The position numbers and the translations under genes are program-made. Shown here piece after piece: positions 12,753 through 24,804 of a stretch of DNA of 64,000 bases (its first letter is position 1; every line of letters begins with the position of its first letter). The stretch is from the NCBI GenBank assembly GCA_037102815.1, contig BTPP01000009.1, positions 1,426,001 to 1,490,000 on the forward strand. The letters run 5' to 3'. Origin of the DNA: Neurospora intermedia (taxonomy: Eukaryota > Ascomycota > Sordariomycetes > Sordariales > Sordariaceae). The notes below the pieces were generated by a model. That model did no database searches. It was not told the origin of the DNA and saw nothing but the letters and a program-made list of their open reading frames with translations.

Positions 12753-13807
12753 TTAGTCCTCCTCGCCAATGCGAATTCTACCCTCAGTAGCAAGGCCATG
12801 AGACCAGTAGCCGGCGAGGTCAATATTGGTCTCGGGCATAGCCCGATGGCTCAGCAACAACCAGAAGCCAAACACGGGCTTTGCGAGCAAGTCGAGGACG
12901 GTGTAAATCATGATCTCGGTATCGACATTCGTTCTGCGAGCGCCTCCAGCGATTCCCCAAATACTATAAAAGGAGGTCTTGTTAGCAACAACCAGGAGAC
13001 GCACGATTACGAATAAAGCACTTACATGGGATACGCAGTCCACAGTAACAGCGCAAACAGAGCCAAACCGGTAAATAGCCTCGAGACACCACGTCCCTTG
13101 GCTGTAACAGTCCTGCTGCCATGAAGCGCCACATGCCAGATGACGAAGAGGTACGAGAAACATCCAATGGTGTACCATCCCCACTTCTGCGCCGTATTTC
13201 CTCCCTCTCCCAGCGCCGCGAACAGGCCGCACAGCACCATGATCACGTCCGCCACAATCGCCATCAGCGTGTGAGCGCCATCAACGCCGGCCAGAAGGCA
13301 CAGTTCCAGCAGCAACAGCGGCGTGGTCAAGGCCCAGTCGACGTAGCGGCCCCAGAACACCTGGCGACACACCTGGTGTGAGGTGTCGGGCACGTGCTTA
13401 TGGTGGTCCCAAGCGGTGTCACAGTTGAAGGTGGTGGCGTGGCCCGTGGCCATGGCGAAGTACGAGAGCGAGGCAACGACGGTGATAAGCGTTGTGATGA
13501 CGTGGAACAGACGCTTCGAGGTCGGCACGTTCCACGACATGAGGGCAAAGATGCCCGACGAGAGTACCATGAGGGCGAAGGTCACCCATAGAGTGCGGTG
13601 GCCTGTTTCGCCAAGGGTTTGATACTCTGTTGGGGTAGCTAGTTCACGTAGGTATTGTTAGTCTCGAAATTCAGTCTAACAGAAGAGAACTAAGAAGACG
13701 GGGGCGGGAGGCGTACGGATCACGGTCGGGACTGGTCCCGGCACATGGCTAGATGTGGTGGATGTGGTGGGCCGAAGCATTTCGGCGACTTGCTCTGGAT
13801 GGATCAT
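12753..13807 (-). CDS. nop-1: Microbial (type I) rhodopsin NOP-1
   Basis: This gene encodes a 304-residue seven-helix retinal protein, the length of Neurospora NOP-1. Three exons are inferred: 13807-13717, 13638-13026 and 12963-12753, with introns of 78 and 62 nt. The retinal Schiff-base lysine is Lys263 in DLLAKPVFG of the last helix. The helix C motif GRYVDWALTTPLLLLEL keeps the Asp that accepts the Schiff-base proton, while the position of the bacteriorhodopsin proton donor Asp96 is Glu. The N-terminal 40 residues are Thr/Pro-rich and extramembrane. NOP-1 of Neurospora binds all-trans retinal and has a slow photocycle, suggesting sensing more than pumping; that is family knowledge, not visible here. 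The start ATG is the first in frame and all splice junctions restore family sequence. Confidence 0.97.
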
Positions 13808-16800
13808 GTTGCTTTGAAGGTACCGAGTTCAACTACCCAAAAAGCCGGTTGGTGATATGTTGATGAATGGAAGAACAACGAGGGAATCGCCCGGACTGTT
13901 CAACAGCAGAGGGCACACACTTTATTCCTTCCCATGAGCAGCATGATGGCACTGCTGTTGCTGCATGGGAAGGAGGACAATGCGGAGATGCAGACAAGTC
14001 AGCTGGTAGACATCCGTAACGGCGACGTCATCCAGATTCTGTGTGTCACCCGAGATGAAGTCCGACCCGATGTGGCGGAAGTGCAGGTGGTTGCTGGGTG
14101 GTGCCTTCAAGACGGTCGGTCAAATGTGTTGCGTTGTGTTTCTTGGACTCGGACTGCAAAGGATGCTGGGAAGCTGCCTGTTGTGCCTGGTGGTGACGGT
14201 GCGGGGAACGAGTTAAACAGCACACACCATGATCTGCATTGCATCCGTCCCGAGCGTACGCGTCCAGAGATCTCCCCATTCGTTGCCTGGCAGGAACAAG
14301 ATGGGATCTACACTATGTGGCCATGTCGTCATTCCAGATGCCCTTCTGACTTTGCTCCCGCTTTACTCCCCATGATGCTTCGATGAGCGGAGGCAGGCTT
14401 ACTGGTCCTGTCTGCCTTTGTACCTGGAGGTAGCCATGGCAAATGTGGAATTATCGATGGGGAATAAGTCGAGAGAAATCGCGAATGGAGAGAACAAAAC
14501 TCGACAGATGTGAGACCAGCGTAGGTAAATGCAAAGCGACGAATGTTCTGATGCACTCGGTTTGGGAATCGGATGGTTGGACATGATGCTAAAGAGGATG
14601 GGGGGTTAGGGTTGAAGCCACATGACAAGTTCAGAGGTATCGATCCATAGAGGTACCTAGGTATCCTGGTGATGCTTGATGGAAGGCCATGTTCTCATGG
14701 AAGCATCAACAACATGATGCTGTAACCGGTCATTATTCGAATAGGTGTACCGCTTTAGTCCAGGCTAGATTTTCAGCCGGTCCTCGCAAATGAGACATCA
14801 CGAAAAGATGTTACCTACAACTGATACTGGTGTAGAACCTCACGGCCATGGATGTTTTCTACAGAGAGGTACTTATAAGCCTGATTAGCCAATAAGGTAC
14901 CTCTACGTACAATCGCCGTTTTGGTGCCGGCCGCTGTCGGGTGGACAGTCGTGACCAACCCCTCCAAACTACCTCCAAATCCCAGAATGTGGGCGTACTC
15001 TCCCTCGTCCCTTTTTCGAGCTCGAATGAGCCGAGTATACGTTCATCATCTGTTTTGGGTCGCCTTGTATTTTTTGAGATGCTTTCAACAAAAGATCTAG
15101 GCCGGGGCCGGCCTGGCTGAGACTGGGTCGTCCACAAATCAATGAGCGAGCGCCGCAGCAGAGAGCTGCAAGAGCCTAAAGCCCACAGCGACCCGAACCA
15201 CAGGGAGGACACAACAAAGCCATCATCATCATCATTCAAACCAATCATTAGAGATTGTCCTAACCAAAGATCCGAGATCCTAGACCTGCAGACCACCTAG
15301 GTCCTGTGGTACCACAGTAGATACATCAACGAGAGAATACATGCCACCACGAAGCAGATGATTAATGATTTGTTGTTCCTTTGTGTGGCCTTGTACTGAA
15401 TGCGATCCGAAGACTGGGCTATCTACAGACAAGCTTTGCCCGACGGACGGATGTAAGATACTGGTCTGCGTAAGGGGACTATCAGGTACTATCGGGGGTA
15501 CAAAAACCCAGGACACGGAGTATGGAGCCGACCAGATGTCCCACTCTACTTTCTCGAGTTGGACGATCACGTCCTAACCTTCGGGTACTGGACCTCAACA
15601 GGGAGGGCATTTATGGCGGTTGGGGACCTTCCTCTGGCGACTTTTCAGCTCTTGTACTAGAGGCGAGATTAAGAGTAATGAAGATATTCGGGAAGAGATT
15701 ACAAACATGCTCTTGAACGCTTGAAGGGAGTCTGACCGCTTCTGTCGCTTGCTATAGAAGTTTCGTCCTGCAAGATGGCTATCCAAGCTCTTTAGATGCT
15801 TCCCTATCCTCATCCTCACTGGCATATCTGTCTATCTATTCACTTCCGCAGTCACTGTCTGTAATCCCAGTCATTGGGGCTAGAAATGGCGCCCTTTCAA
15901 CATCGTAGGCTCTAGCTGGGCCAATAGTCTCTCGTGGGTCGAGTCGAAAGTCGCGAAACCTGGGGTCTAAAACGACGCTTGAAGCCCATACGAGTACCTT
16001 TGTCACCTTCTTCCGACCTGACTATCGCACGACACTTCGCTGTATACGTGCGGCTTGCCCGTCTTGTATGTCTACTGCTTGCTTGGTTTCTCAATTTGCC
16101 ATTTACAGCAACAGGGCCTGAGCTTCAGCTCGCTATCGGTAGCTTTCACGATCATCGAATCAGGGAGTGGGCGGTATCGAGTAGCGACGTGATAAAGATA
16201 GGGGATGTGGCCGTGGCTGTAATTACGGTCGCGCTTCTGTCCATGCTTGTGGTCGGTCCTGCGGTGGCAGGTGGTGCTTTTACACGGTTGGGGTTCGGCA
16301 TTACGGTTAGGATCGTGGTCGCTTCCGAACGGGCGACCAAAAGAGTATTAGCCGCGTGTCTGAAGAGGTCAGATTTCTTTATAGCAGTGCCGGTTCGTCA
16401 ATGATTAAAGCCAAACACACGGAGAGATAATAGGCCATGGCCCCTCGCAGCAATGGGATGGTGTTGGTTTGGGATGGCCTCGATGAGTAGCCAAGAGACA
16501 TCTGAGTTCGGAGAGTTAATAAGGCGCAATTGGGCATGGTCGATACACAATAATAGCCCGAGGCTTGGGTACCTCTACACAAGGTGATTCAGGGCAAGAA
16601 AGGTTGTAGGCAGGCTGTCACCAACCCGCAGCCTTGCGTTTACATCATCTGCAGCAAACATTTCCGACTGCATCAAAGATTCCTGTCAAGAGGTACCGTA
16701 GAATTCCGGGGAGTAACTTTTGAACCTCCAGGGAAACCAGGCAGGATCTGTAAGCATACTGCCCGAAATACGTACATTTTATGGCCGCAAAATAGATCAA

Positions 16801-17270
16801 GGGAGATGTGTTGCCTCCCCAGAGCACTGTAAATTCGAGTCATCTTGTACCCTACCTTTTCATCATCTTTCCAAAGGCATTGGAGGCAGAGACATTTATA
16901 ATCACCGTCTTCCATAGAAATGGACCTTGGTGGGCATGAGGCGTGCCTGCCTTCCCAGTTTTCAACCACTGCAACTGGGACACTCATCTGTTGACCGCTT
17001 TTGACAAGCTGAGCAAGAGACACACAAATGACCCTTTGCTCCTTCCCTTTGACCTTTTCAAAGAGCACGTCTGTCATGGATGCCTAATTTTCCCCCCTTC
17101 AATCGAAAAACTTTTCTCCCACTCCTCGTCGCCACGTCGATTCCGTCGTACGGAAGTGAAGTCGAGCTCCTCAACCCTCGTACTTCGAATCAACTCTTCT
17201 CATACTTCATGCCTTTCAATCTGACTACTGTCTAACCCCTTTGCCTGTTCTGGTGCTTCAATCCCCTGAA
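13808..17270. other. Intergenic, no gene recognised
   Basis: There is an ATG-initiated 150-codon frame at 13934-14386 plus, running away from nop-1, but no motif supports it. A 156-codon frame at 15934-16404 plus has hydrophobic stretches but begins with GTG and has no early ATG. TACCTCTAC occurs at 14898 and 16570 and a TACCTAGGTA palindrome at 14654. The last 200 bases are pyrimidine-rich and probably form the leader of the next gene. Confidence 0.5.
14648..14663. repeat. Copy of dispersed TACCTCTA/TACCTAGGTA motif
   Basis: TAGAGGTACCTAGGTA joins an inverted TACCTCTA to the palindrome TACCTAGGTA. Other palindrome copies are at 24369 and, partly, at 47533; the TACCTCTAC element recurs throughout the window (see findings). 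Confidence 0.6.
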
Positions 17271-18710
17271 ATGGACAGCGCCGTCGAGATGCGCACCCAC
17301 AAGATGACCACGCGGTCACTGGCCACCACCGCCCAAGAGCAGCAGCCCAGTTCCCGCAAGGCAAGATCCCAGCGACTCAATCAGCGCTCCCGGAAGAAGT
17401 TTCACCAGTTCTCCAACTTTCCGTACGAGATACGCCACATGATTTGGGAAGCATTCCTCAATAATTACGAAGACAACCCATCCGTTGCTTGGACACTGAT
17501 CTGGGGCATGGACGACCCGGACGACTATTCTGATCCCACAAACATTCGCTTGCGTCCGTACATCTTTATCCAGGGACACTGCCAAAACGACCGCCTGGTA
17601 GAGTACAACTCGAACCCCCTTCTGAGAGTCAGCAAGGAGGCACGTATTGCGACCCTCCGCAATCAGCGCTATGTCAGTATCCGCGCCTGGAACCTCGACA
17701 TGAACATCATCGTGCGACCGTCAATGGACTACTTTCACATCGATTCGATCACATGTCGCAGAATGTTCAAATTCCTGCTTCAAGACTTCACGGAGGAACA
17801 TGGAAACCCAACTACCTTTACCCTTGCAGAGGATATGAGCTTCGTCAAACATGCATTTATTCGAGATCTCGACTTCTTCGAGGTTGAGAAGGATAAGGCA
17901 TGCTTCCATATTCACAAGAATGCACCCGCAGCAACATGCACGTGGTGTGCTCTGGACAAACTCTTCAACAATTGTCTCGGCACCACGCAGACTATGGTCA
18001 CTGTTCTCTACGACTATGAAGATTTCCTTGACGATACTATTGATTGGGAGGAAAGACTTGACTTTGGCTCGCGGTTGTTTTCCGGCAGTCGTCTGTGGCC
18101 ACTCTGGGCGCAATACAGCTATTTGTGTGGGGAGTTCATCACTGACGAAGACTGCACAATTGGATGGGAACTAGTCTGTGAGGAGCTTACTGGTCCAGAT
18201 GCAGATCAAGCGCTTCAAGATCTTCCCTTTGCTGGATACTGGCATCATATCTGCGATGAGCCGGTTCCGCCGCCGCGTGACACCAATCCTCCTCTGACGT
18301 ACATTAGAGTGCGTCAGTCTCTTCGATCCGCGAAGACTCGCAAAGTTAGGCCTCGTCGACCGGTGAGCAGTCTGCCGCATGGAAGATCGGTTCATTTGAA
18401 GGATTCTGGCCTTGCTTTGAGACACCAGCCGCGCCGTGATACCATCGAGCTTCGGACTACATGTGTCGCAAAATGCGAGAACGGTGTACACGAATATCCG
18501 GCCAGAACAGGGGGTTCCCCCGCGGGTGGTGACGGCGTTGAGGGTGGTGATGACAGCGAAGGTAGTGACGCTTGGCTGAACTGGCGTTTTGTTAGAGGAG
18601 GAATCCATTATGGCGAAATGAGCGATGACGACGACGATATGGACGATGACACTGATGCTGAGTCGAACCAGGAGGAGGATGATCAGTCTGAGGAACCGCT
18701 CGACGACTGA
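17271..18710 (+). CDS. 2EXR domain protein of unknown function
   Basis: A single-exon gene of 479 residues. The first ATG in frame gives a Thr/Gln/Arg-rich N-terminus of about 45 residues, followed by FSNFPYEIRHMIWEAF, which matches the start of the 2EXR domain (pattern F-x-x-FPxEIRxxIW), a domain common in large, poorly understood families of filamentous ascomycetes. Residues 60-330 look like a globular body with scattered cysteines. The C-terminus is basic and then strongly acidic, ending in runs of Asp (DDDDDMDDDTD) and Glu. No catalytic motif is visible. The protein is probably nuclear or cytoplasmic; no function should be inferred from the domain name. The pyrimidine-rich leader before the ATG is typical of Neurospora genes. 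Confidence 0.85.
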   Translation: MDSAVEMRTHKMTTRSLATTAQEQQPSSRKARSQRLNQRSRKKFHQFSNFPYEIRHMIWEAFLNNYEDNPSVAWTLIWGMDDPDDYSDPTNIRLRPYIFIQGHCQNDRLVEYNSNPLLRVSKEARIATLRNQRYVSIRAWNLDMNIIVRPSMDYFHIDSITCRRMFKFLLQDFTEEHGNPTTFTLAEDMSFVKHAFIRDLDFFEVEKDKACFHIHKNAPAATCTWCALDKLFNNCLGTTQTMVTVLYDYEDFLDDTIDWEERLDFGSRLFSGSRLWPLWAQYSYLCGEFITDEDCTIGWELVCEELTGPDADQALQDLPFAGYWHHICDEPVPPPRDTNPPLTYIRVRQSLRSAKTRKVRPRRPVSSLPHGRSVHLKDSGLALRHQPRRDTIELRTTCVAKCENGVHEYPARTGGSPAGGDGVEGGDDSEGSDAWLNWRFVRGGIHYGEMSDDDDDMDDDTDAESNQEEDDQSEEPLDD

Positions 18711-21266
18711 CAAGAGCGAGATCTTTGGTCGGCTCTCGCATTCTGACTTGTCGGCTGGTTGAAACAATCACAGAAACATGTCAGTATGTCATTGATGTGT
18801 TCGCTGTCTACTTTTCCTTGGTCTTGAAGAAGTGGACCAATATGGCGGGTATTTACTGTTGCGTTCCGGATCATGTGCCCCGGGTAGAAATGTAGAAAGG
18901 GCAGAAGTTGTTCGAATTCTGGTCGTCATACTCGTCAATATCTGTGTTAGGTATATGCATTCAATACCTATTCATCTATTAGGGGGGAAGGGGTGCGAAC
19001 AGATAAACATATGCTGTGTGTATGTACGTTGAACGCTCTCAATTGTAAGACGAATTACTTCATTATTTCCCATGGCCCATACACACATATCTCGCCGCTC
19101 TACATGCCAAGGACGAGATCATGTAATAAGGTGAATCTTGTTTAGTTGGAAGGTCCTGCGACTTGCCAATCGCATCAGGAACTGGTACCCACACAGGTGT
19201 GGTGTCCTGGTATCGCTGGCGCTAACCAAGGGGGCTGCCATCGGGCTACCTCTATATTGATAAGGATTCAAGAAAAGTTATCAACGCACAATGCAACAAT
19301 ACCTTACTTACAAGAAATGGCCTTTTGGTCTTCAATTGTTTGACTCCGATCGCGAACCGCAGACAACGAAACTGGCACCACACGCCGACGTACTCGCTCC
19401 CCAACTGCTACGAGCGACTACCCGAGGACCAGTTCGTGGGGATGTATACCTCTATGACCAACCAAATCTTTCTTGCCTTCTTTTATCAGCTTTTTACTTA
19501 TTGCTTGTGAACTATCGAAGAGCTTGAGTACGAGCACGTCTTCTGCTGTTTCACGACAAGGGCTCTCTCGAGCACCCGACCCCTTTCTAAGCTTATCAGC
19601 TCAAGATTTCAATCACGAACGTCGCTATCAAGTGCATGCATTCGTCACCCTGTACAAGACATCGGGCTTGTACGTCAACCGAGGCTCCCCGGTGTAGTCG
19701 TTACACGTCAGAATACCGAACATCTACAGATCGAGGAGAGACGTTCGAAACGTACGAGCCCCGAGGGTAAGCCGTCCGAGCCCATCGAGTGCATCTCGCA
19801 GCGCGCCTCTTTGCGCATCACGATCGTCGCCAGTGGGGTTGCCCTCGGTCACCAAAAGAATTAGCGAGAGCGCTCAGCCTTTTTCCATCCGCAGTGGTCT
19901 CCTCGTAACCGCCCGTAACCGTTAGACCCAAGGCGAACCGAACCAATCAATCCCAACCCACGAAAAGAAAGGCAATCACAACAAAGCTGTCGGCTACCCA
20001 GACACAACGAGTCATGGTGTCGAGCACCCTGGAGGGCCAGTATTTGGTAGACCAAAGGCTGTGATGCTGAGCCTTTGACACATTTCAAAGGGTCCGGTCC
20101 GAATCAAGCAACTTGCACCCAAATGGCTATGGTCGGTTCTCAACCTTAAAAATCCCTAGGGGCAGACGAACGTGAGGAGAGGGTGATAAGACCAAGAGCT
20201 AAGACACACTAGTCAGTCGCATTGTACGAGAAGTTTCTGGGCGTTGTTCTATCAGACCGCTAGTCTATCTTTGCTGGTGCAGCGAGGGCTCTTTGCCCTG
20301 TACCCCCGTCTTTGATAGAGGTTCTGGCACTTCCCGAATCCCCTCCTTCGCAGACCTTCATGCTTGGTATCGCCAGCTATAAACTGGCGATTCCCTCTAG
20401 CTTCAGTCAGCTGGATCTCTCTAAGAAGACACGCATCATCCTCCCCATCTTTCTTGGTCCATCTCCTACCTCCACATTGGTACCTACCCAAACTCAAGAG
20501 TCGGAGCCGAAAGCATTAAGTCTTCTTCCGTCCCTCAATTCACGCGTACTGACAGATGCCAGGCTCTAGTCGATACCAAGAATCTAGGTATAGCCTTAAG
20601 AACCTACAATCGCTCTTCATTCCTCTCTATCCACGCGCCGATCCAACGAAACCTAGCCTAACAAACAAACCCCAACTTGAACCGACACCACCCGATTTTA
20701 CTTTGCGTCCGATTGTTGCCCATCATCTCGTCCCGTGTCTCGATGATCCAAACACCGGAGCCACCACCCATACTAGGTACCACTTTGTAATCTCGGCCGT
20801 TGTCGTTGTCGTTGTCGTTGCTTTAAGGTTTTGCAGCGGCCCGGGAGCTTAGCGTCCGCTTCCAGCCTAGCGGTCATCTTGTTTCAACCGCGCAAAGCTT
20901 CCCGTCCCTACCCATATAACCGTCAATGACAGAATCAGTGGAAGACATCTTGGACCCTGTGTGACCAAAGGCAAAAAGCACAATAAGACCATGCAAATGA
21001 GGAAGAAAAACGCAACAATGTATTCATGTAGCCAAACCCGAGAGCAATCCAAAACTTTTCCTTCAGTCTAATGTAAACTCCTTTCTTTTGTTTAATGCAA
21101 ATCCCTTTTCCTCGTCTAATGCAAACCCCGCGTACCCTTTCCTGTGCCTGTTTCCAAATGGCTTTTCCAAAAACACCTTAACAATGCTCATCAAGACCCC
21201 TTCATTCTGCCCCGTTCCCCATCTCCTCCCTCCTCTCTCCTCCTCCACCTCCTTCCGTACCGCCCC
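18711..21266. other. Intergenic, no gene recognised
   Basis: Frames are short and without motifs. It ends with three spaced AATGCAAA/TAATGTAAA-like units at 21070-21125, just past the stop of the next minus-strand gene, so probably in its 3' region. A GTTGTC microsatellite-like run lies at 20797-20820. Confidence 0.5.
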
Positions 21267-21783
21267 CTACTCCTGCTCTCTTGGCACACGGCACAAGAAG
21301 AACTGTGCCTCCCTCCTCTCCTTCCTCCTGACTTCCCTCCACTGGCGGCTGTCCAGCCTTCCCCAGCCCCTGACCTCCTCCACAAATCGCACTTTCTTTA
21401 ACTTTGTGCTGCTGCTGCTGGCGCTATCTGTGATGGTTGTGCCGCCGTTGGTGCCGTTGATGATGGCGGTGATGATGCTGCTGCCACTGGGGCTGCTGGT
21501 GCCGCTGATGCTGGCATTGGTGCTGCTGGTGCCACAAGTGCTTGCAAAGCTGCTGTTTGTGCCGCAGGTGCTGGCGATGCTGTTGGTGCTGCTGCTGCCA
21601 GTGCTGTTGGCGATGGCGGTGCTGTTGAGGCTGCTGTTGTTGCTGCCGTTGTTGCTGCCGTTGCTGCTGCCGTTGCTGGTGCGGGTGGCGGCGCTGCTGG
21701 TCCTGCCTTCCCATTTGATGGTGCGGATGAGGGCACTGCTGCTGAAGATGCCGCGTGTGCTCTTGGTGGTGTTGTTGTTCTTT

Positions 21784-21815
<32 letters not shown>

Positions 21816-22036
21816 GCTGCTGCTGCTTTGAAAGCCGCTGCTGCTGTTCCTACTGCGAATGAAAGTTAGCGCGAGCCGATGAGAATGATGATGGAAGGAG
21901 AAGATGTTGATGCTTACCTTTGAAGTAGGGCTGTTTTTCCGGTGACAAGGTACAAGCAGAGCTCGAAGAGAAGGCGCATCACGCCGATTGTGAAGATGAT
22001 GGCAAAGCTGCCGACGGAAAGAAGAGTGGAAAGCAT
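21267..22036 (-). CDS. Ser/Asn-rich single-pass membrane protein with basic RVxF-bearing tail (unknown)
   Basis: I do not recognise this gene. Two exons are inferred: 22036-21918 and 21852-21267, separated by a 65-nt intron with GTAAGC donor, GCTAAC branch and CGCAG acceptor. The product is 234 residues. Residues 1-39 are strongly hydrophobic (SVGSFAIIFTIGVMRLL), so a signal anchor or single transmembrane segment. Residues 41-190 are a low-complexity Ser/Asn/Thr/Gly/Ala region with an Asn run and many SSTN/NGSN units encoded by AGC/AAC/GGC triplet repeats. The tail is ordered and basic: KLKKVRFVEEVRGWGRLDSR then RQWREVRRKERR. KVRF at 193-196 fits the docking motif for protein phosphatase 1. 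The other two minus-strand frames are Ala/Pro-rich and Gln/His-rich; I chose this frame because the intron leads into it and it alone ends in non-repetitive sequence. Confidence 0.6.
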
Positions 22037-24627
22037 TTTTTTGGTGGTGACAGTTCGAAATGTCAAGTGCAAGACAGCGTTGATGATGAAAAATGGATCA
22101 GAAAATGGTTTCTTGTGATGGAAACTGGAAAGCGCGGCTGCAAACAACTGTGTGTGTTGATGATGTAAAGGGGAAAGAGAAGAGGAACTGGGAGAAGTGG
22201 GCGAAGCCTACCTGTACTCTGAAAGGATTACGTGACTGGCAAGACGTGTCTGTTCTGGCCACTCACATCAAAGGAACTCGAGAGAACCTGCTCGAGTCCT
22301 GACGCGTAGGCCTAATTAGGTAGTGAACTCCTTACAATCAGTACGTTTCAGGCCCCTCGAGCACAAAGGTTAGCACACCCAATCTGGCTGTGGAAGGCAT
22401 AACGCATAACTGATGGATTATTGGTTTTATGCAATGTCCATCTCGAGGCTTTTCGAGACATCCAGGCTAGTTTCAAGCACCGAAGTGAGGAGCATGGCAG
22501 CAAACCGATGACTGAGATAGAACAGATAATCCAGGAAGTCACACACAGACCTCTAGGTAGCATTGCATAGCACTCTGAAGTGTGTCTAGAGATAGCCGCT
22601 ATCTTTGTAGATAACTTGATCCCCGGGAGTTGAAGAATTCGGCGCAACTGCATGTAGGCTGGGGAAGGTGCAAAACAACACAAACGATGAACACAACTCA
22701 ACTTGTCCCCCTTTGATGCACAGTGACTCTGTCTTGTTTATGATTCTAAACTTGTGTTTTCGGATGTGTTATCCATTCTACAAGGCATGGTAACATCATG
22801 TCCAGCCATGCCGATGCTAATCAGTCATTATGCCTTGACACTTCACTCGTAGGCATCGCTGTATTGTATAGAGATATATCGATACAATTTCCAATGCATC
22901 ATACTTTAGACTGAATGCGTTACCTCGTAAAATATATATGTCTTTTCACCTGGATTATGGCCATGGCATTGTTGCCAATGCGTGTAAAGTATCCGCTTGT
23001 GGCTGTAATGTTCTCTTGAGCTGTATCGATCTGTTCTTATCTTGTCCTACGGTGTTTTGTTCTTTGCAGGTGTCAGCAATGTCTCATTTGCACCTTGTCC
23101 TCTGTCTGGTATGTACAGCTTCAACAACTGATTCACCTACACACCACCGCTGACGTCCTCTTTTCACAGGTTCTCTCCAATGTCGTCTATCAATATTCCG
23201 TCCTAATCAATGTTCAGACGAATGCACATGTGCTATGCAGCCCTTCCCGGCGCTAGTGCCGCGTAGTGCGTCGCAGCCACCGGTGATCAACACGAGGCAT
23301 GTGAAAGGTGCAGTCTGCCTGTGCACCGGGTGGATAAAAGCTGCAATTTGGCCGGGATTCTGGACTTCCTGTTCACTAACAACAACAACCACACTAGAGG
23401 TACCTCAAATTCATCCCTTCTTCTTCGGAGGTCGTACCCGGAAACCTCAGCTCCTGGCATCTCCAGAGCGCCGACCGAATCAATCCATCAGATCCATTTC
23501 AAAGAGCTGCTACACAAAGCCATCACCAAAGTCAGCCAGCCAAAGCCAGCCAACTAAACCAGACAGAGATACAGCACCCAATCAACCCATGAAGAATTAT
23601 CCAAAGCACTACCAAGAACCTCGACCTTAGATCTGCCACCGGGCATCCCCTCTTCCAGAACCAAAGCCAGCTTTCTTCGCTATATCAAGACTCGTTAGAT
23701 GGGCATCGGATATCCTCGGGGGGTTAAACCTAACCATTCGTATACCAGTCCTCAGTATACAGCAAAATCAGTCACGTCTGGGAACCTGGCTTCCTGTGTG
23801 GCCCATTCTTCGTACACAGCACACAACACACAGCACACAGCACGCGGTCTACTATGAAGTCAATCACACTGTAAAATATGAGGATATAAGGCTGTGCCGA
23901 GGATTTGCTTGGGAAGGACATTTGGGGGGTGGACTTCCACTTCTTTTTTGGCGCATGCATCCGGATGACAAGCCAAGAGTCTCGGGACAGGGGTGCAGCC
24001 ACTCCACATTTAAGGCTGACCAATGGGATGTTATACAATATGCATGCTTAATTTGACAACATGCCGTTTCTGAACGTCTTTGAATACTTGACATCGAAAA
24101 AGTGGCGATGTTTTCCATTGTTGTTGCTCGACACAAATACCTCAACTCCCCTTCAAACACTCGCCAGCCACTATCTACAAGGCCTACGCTGCTGTTAGGG
24201 CCGCCTGAAATGCTACGTATCGGGTGTTTTGCTGCACAATCTACAGGGGAAAGAACTGCTGTAGCCTGACCCTTCGGGCGCCCGACACTCCTCATTTTAC
24301 ACTTAATAGTTAGCTAGAAAGTCTCACTGTAACTATTGACTGTCTCTCCAGTAGCTGGTAGTTACAGGTACCTAGGTACACTCTAATGTGATGCCCCGTA
24401 GTCATGTTACCGCCGGCTCTTTAGGGACCTTGCTCACTATAACCTGACTTTGGTTCTGGGATAATACTGCCCTCAACACCTCCAAAGTCCTACCCCCAGG
24501 CGTCTAAGACAGACCTTCTGACAGTATTACAGCGCCTTTTGGTAAGCCCACAACTTCCTATGGGTCAGAAGAAGCTTCTAGACACGTTTCCTCCAGCAGA
24601 AATCAGGCCTTGACATGTGAAACTTGA

Positions 24628-24664
24628 TTACGTCAGGCAGCCTGGGTCCCGCTCCCTTAAATAG
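24628..24664 (+). promoter_or_regulatory. CRE/ATF-like site and TATA-like box
   Basis: TTACGTCA at 24628-24635 matches an ATF/CREB-type bZIP site, and TTAAATAG at 24657-24664 is TATA-like. They are followed by a CT-rich tract (24670-24712) of the kind found at transcription starts of strongly expressed fungal genes, 100-150 bases before the ATG at 24805. Function is inferred from position and sequence. Confidence 0.45.
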
Positions 24665-24774
24665 GTCGCGTCCCCTCGCTCTTCTCTCTCTTCTCTTCTC
24701 TTTCCTCTTACAACAACAATTGTCTTTTGCACTTGCTGACAACCACGACTTTTTTTTGCTACACAACTGCACTC

Positions 24775-24804
24775 AACAACCACAACAACAACAACAACAA
24801 CAAC
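24775..24804 (+). repeat. CAA microsatellite in the 5' leader
   Basis: An imperfect (CAA)n run ends directly at the ATG of the gene at 24805. CAA-rich leaders are unstructured and favour scanning, a property known from yeast and plant mRNAs. Confidence 0.85.

Larger units (their letters stand above)
22037..24804. other. Spacer between two divergent small membrane-protein genes
   Basis: No gene is recognised. An ATG frame of 131 codons (23235-23630 plus) has no motif. The region contains the divergent promoters of the genes at 22036 (minus) and 24805 (plus), with TTACGTGA at 22228 and TTACGTCA at 24628, and a TACCTAGGTA palindrome at 24369. Confidence 0.5.

Noticed and set aside
13934-14386. 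ATG frame of 150 codons upstream of nop-1
   Set aside because: No motif, no recognisable composition and no leader features; a chance frame is likely, though transcription was not testable.
15934-16404. 156-codon plus frame with two hydrophobic stretches
   Set aside because: It starts with GTG and no ATG occurs in its first 100 codons; no splice sites supply one.
1672-18710. A functional cluster linking transporter, opsin and 2EXR protein
   Set aside because: They are kilobases apart with unrelated roles and no shared regulatory signal beyond chance motifs.
21088-21831. 247-codon Leu/Val-rich plus frame ending in poly-Leu
   Set aside because: It is the complement of AGC/AAC triplet repeats of the minus-strand Ser/Asn protein; its hydrophobicity comes from CTG/GTT triplets.
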